From Diorhabda sublineata (taxonomy: Eukaryota; Arthropoda; Insecta; Coleoptera; Chrysomelidae): a stretch of DNA of 64,000 nucleotides. Under the pieces are notes generated by a model. It saw nothing but the letters and a program-made list of their open reading frames with translations. It was not told the DNA's origin and searched no databases. The stretch is taken from positions 15,691,001 to 15,755,000 of the forward strand of contig NC_079477.1 in assembly GCF_026230105.1 (NCBI RefSeq). Direction: 5' to 3'. Below, piece after piece: positions 62,631 to 64,000 of this stretch (within the stretch, counting starts at the first letter, position 1; each line of letters starts with the position of its first letter). Position numbers and translations under genes: made by a program.

Positions 62631-64000
62631 CTAGACACATTTTTTAAGTGTATATATTTCTGCTTCAAAATGACCTTGCATTCCACGATCCTCCTTAAGT
62701 GAATGTTGAAAAATTAGGAAAACTTCATGGAATTTTTTCATGCTTTCACTTTCAAATTTCTTGAAAATAAATAAGAGTTAATTTCGATTTTATTGTTTTG
62801 GTAACTAGTTATTTCAAAAACTGTAATTTAATTTTGATCGGATATGTTTTTTTGAGGGGTCCTCTGTCAGAAGAATTATTGTTTGTCAGAAGATAAATGT
62901 TAATCGCTTAATTTACTCATTGTGTTTCTGTTGAAATTGTTCCGTGATATAATCATATCATAAATATCTCCATAATTTTGGATACCGTTAACAAACAAGG
63001 TTTTGTTCAAATTCACTAATACAAATACACCCCTGAAAAGAGTTCTCTACCCCTTGTCCAAGGTATTATCGGGGGTGGTCTAACATAATTGAAATTTGTG
63101 GTGCGATCACTACCCAAAATGAAATAGTTTCGGTTCAGTTGGTCTTTATCTTTTCTAAGATGTCTCCATAAACTCTGATTACTCCCGCCAAAGTCAGAAA
63201 ACTAAGGTCCGTTAGTTCATTGTAGAAATTTAGTGGAAGGTAGCGCACACAAATATAACAGTTTATTTATAAATCGGTTTCGATAATATTTCAATTCAAT
63301 CCAGTCCGCTATATGATATGAAAAAAATTGTATTTTTAATTTCATACAATTTAGTGGTATTTAATAATGAGATTTATAGTACTAGGGACGAAATATGAAT
63401 GCGCTAAATGCCAGTAACCGACGTTGCTGAGTGAACCAATCAGTTTTACTGAGGCTCGTAACGAATTTTATATAAAATTTGAAAATAGCACAACTGAACC
63501 GAAATTATATAGCAGAACTTATATGTTTATCGATTGTACTGATTGAAGCGTTTTCGATAGGGCCGACAAAACTTTCTAGATTATTCCTGCCGAGTTGTCC
63601 TTTAAAGCAAAAACGGTTGAATATATCGAAAAAATCAGTAATATCAATCTTAACTTCGGTGAAGTATTTTCGTACGATAAATTTTAAAAATTTATGAAAG
63701 ATCCATAAGACAAATTTTGACCTGTAAAATATGCTCAACATATTCACATTTGATCAACAAGAAGTTCGCAAAAATATTTGTACTAATACTTGGATAATTA
63801 TACTCATTGAAATTGATTACTTATAATCATGAAACGAAGTGCCAATATATACAATAGAAGAGCCCATTTGCACCGAGACCTAAAAAAGCTTAAATGAGAG
63901 AAACTTTATCAGGTTCCTGAAGGTTGAACTATTTATCGACATACGATTCTGATGTACTTCGAAAAAGAATAAGTGAAAAATTCCGCATCATTTTTCAAGC
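62631..64000. other. AT-rich, no supported gene
   Basis: The two opposed 72-80 codon frames at 63.48-63.75 kb shadow each other and resemble nothing known. Confidence 0.55.

Noticed and set aside
1..64000. Other Hox genes, tRNA or rRNA genes, CRISPR arrays
   Set aside because: No other homeobox motif, no tRNA B-box with matching A-box, no rRNA sequence and no regularly spaced repeats with unique spacers were seen.

Overview
This window looks like an insect nuclear chromosome. It is AT-rich, intron-bearing and full of decayed transposons, and it holds one clearly recognisable gene: the posterior Hox gene Abdominal-B (Abd-B) on the minus strand. A pure (TTAGG)n array, the ancestral arthropod telomere motif, also points to an insect. 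The order cannot be fixed from sequence alone. The 5-mer and the Abd-B protein would fit a beetle or another pterygote insect.

Layout. 1-28.6 kb is gene-poor DNA 3' of Abd-B. It carries relics of mariner transposons (11.1-11.66, 16.1-16.4, 24.5-24.9 kb), a Crypton-type tyrosine-recombinase element (7.8-8.45 kb), non-LTR retrotransposons (2.6-3.5, 19.4-19.7, 22.1-22.9, about 27.85 kb), foldback or MITE-like elements (2.2, 4.65-4.97, 7.5, 12.6 kb), TA microsatellites and a GC-rich island (6.05-6.62 kb). 29.6-30.36 kb is the probable Abd-B 3' UTR. 30,360-30,775 is the homeobox exon, 30,776-35,186 a 4.4 kb intron, and 35,187-36,027 the N-terminal exon. The splice sites are consensus and the phases match. 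The 5' UTR and promoter lie at about 36.03-36.56 kb. A roughly 780-bp interstitial (TTAGG)n array sits at 37.84-38.62 kb, about 1.4 kb upstream of the promoter region. 38.7-64 kb is again AT-rich and gene-poor. It holds a MITE (39.7-40.1 kb), LINE relics (43.3-43.9, 52.7-53.1, 53.8-54.25, 62.4-62.6 kb), an internally deleted mariner (54.9-55.6 kb) and one isolated, well-formed 94-nt exon on the minus strand (59,287-59,380).

How it fits together. Abd-B is a homeodomain transcription factor that specifies posterior abdominal segments. Long gene-free flanks are normal for this end of a Hox complex, where cis-regulatory domains and insulators lie. Two CTCF-like sites flank the first exon. The orphan exon upstream has the same 3' phase as Abd-B exon 1, so it could belong to a distal-promoter Abd-B transcript, though this is unproven. 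Nearly all other open frames are short by-products of AT-rich DNA or broken transposon reading frames.

No intact undescribed system was found. The points most worth checking are the telomeric array beside a Hox promoter, the missing in-frame ATG at the expected Abd-B N-terminus, the orphan exon, the Crypton relic, and a dispersed repeat with a hammerhead-like core.
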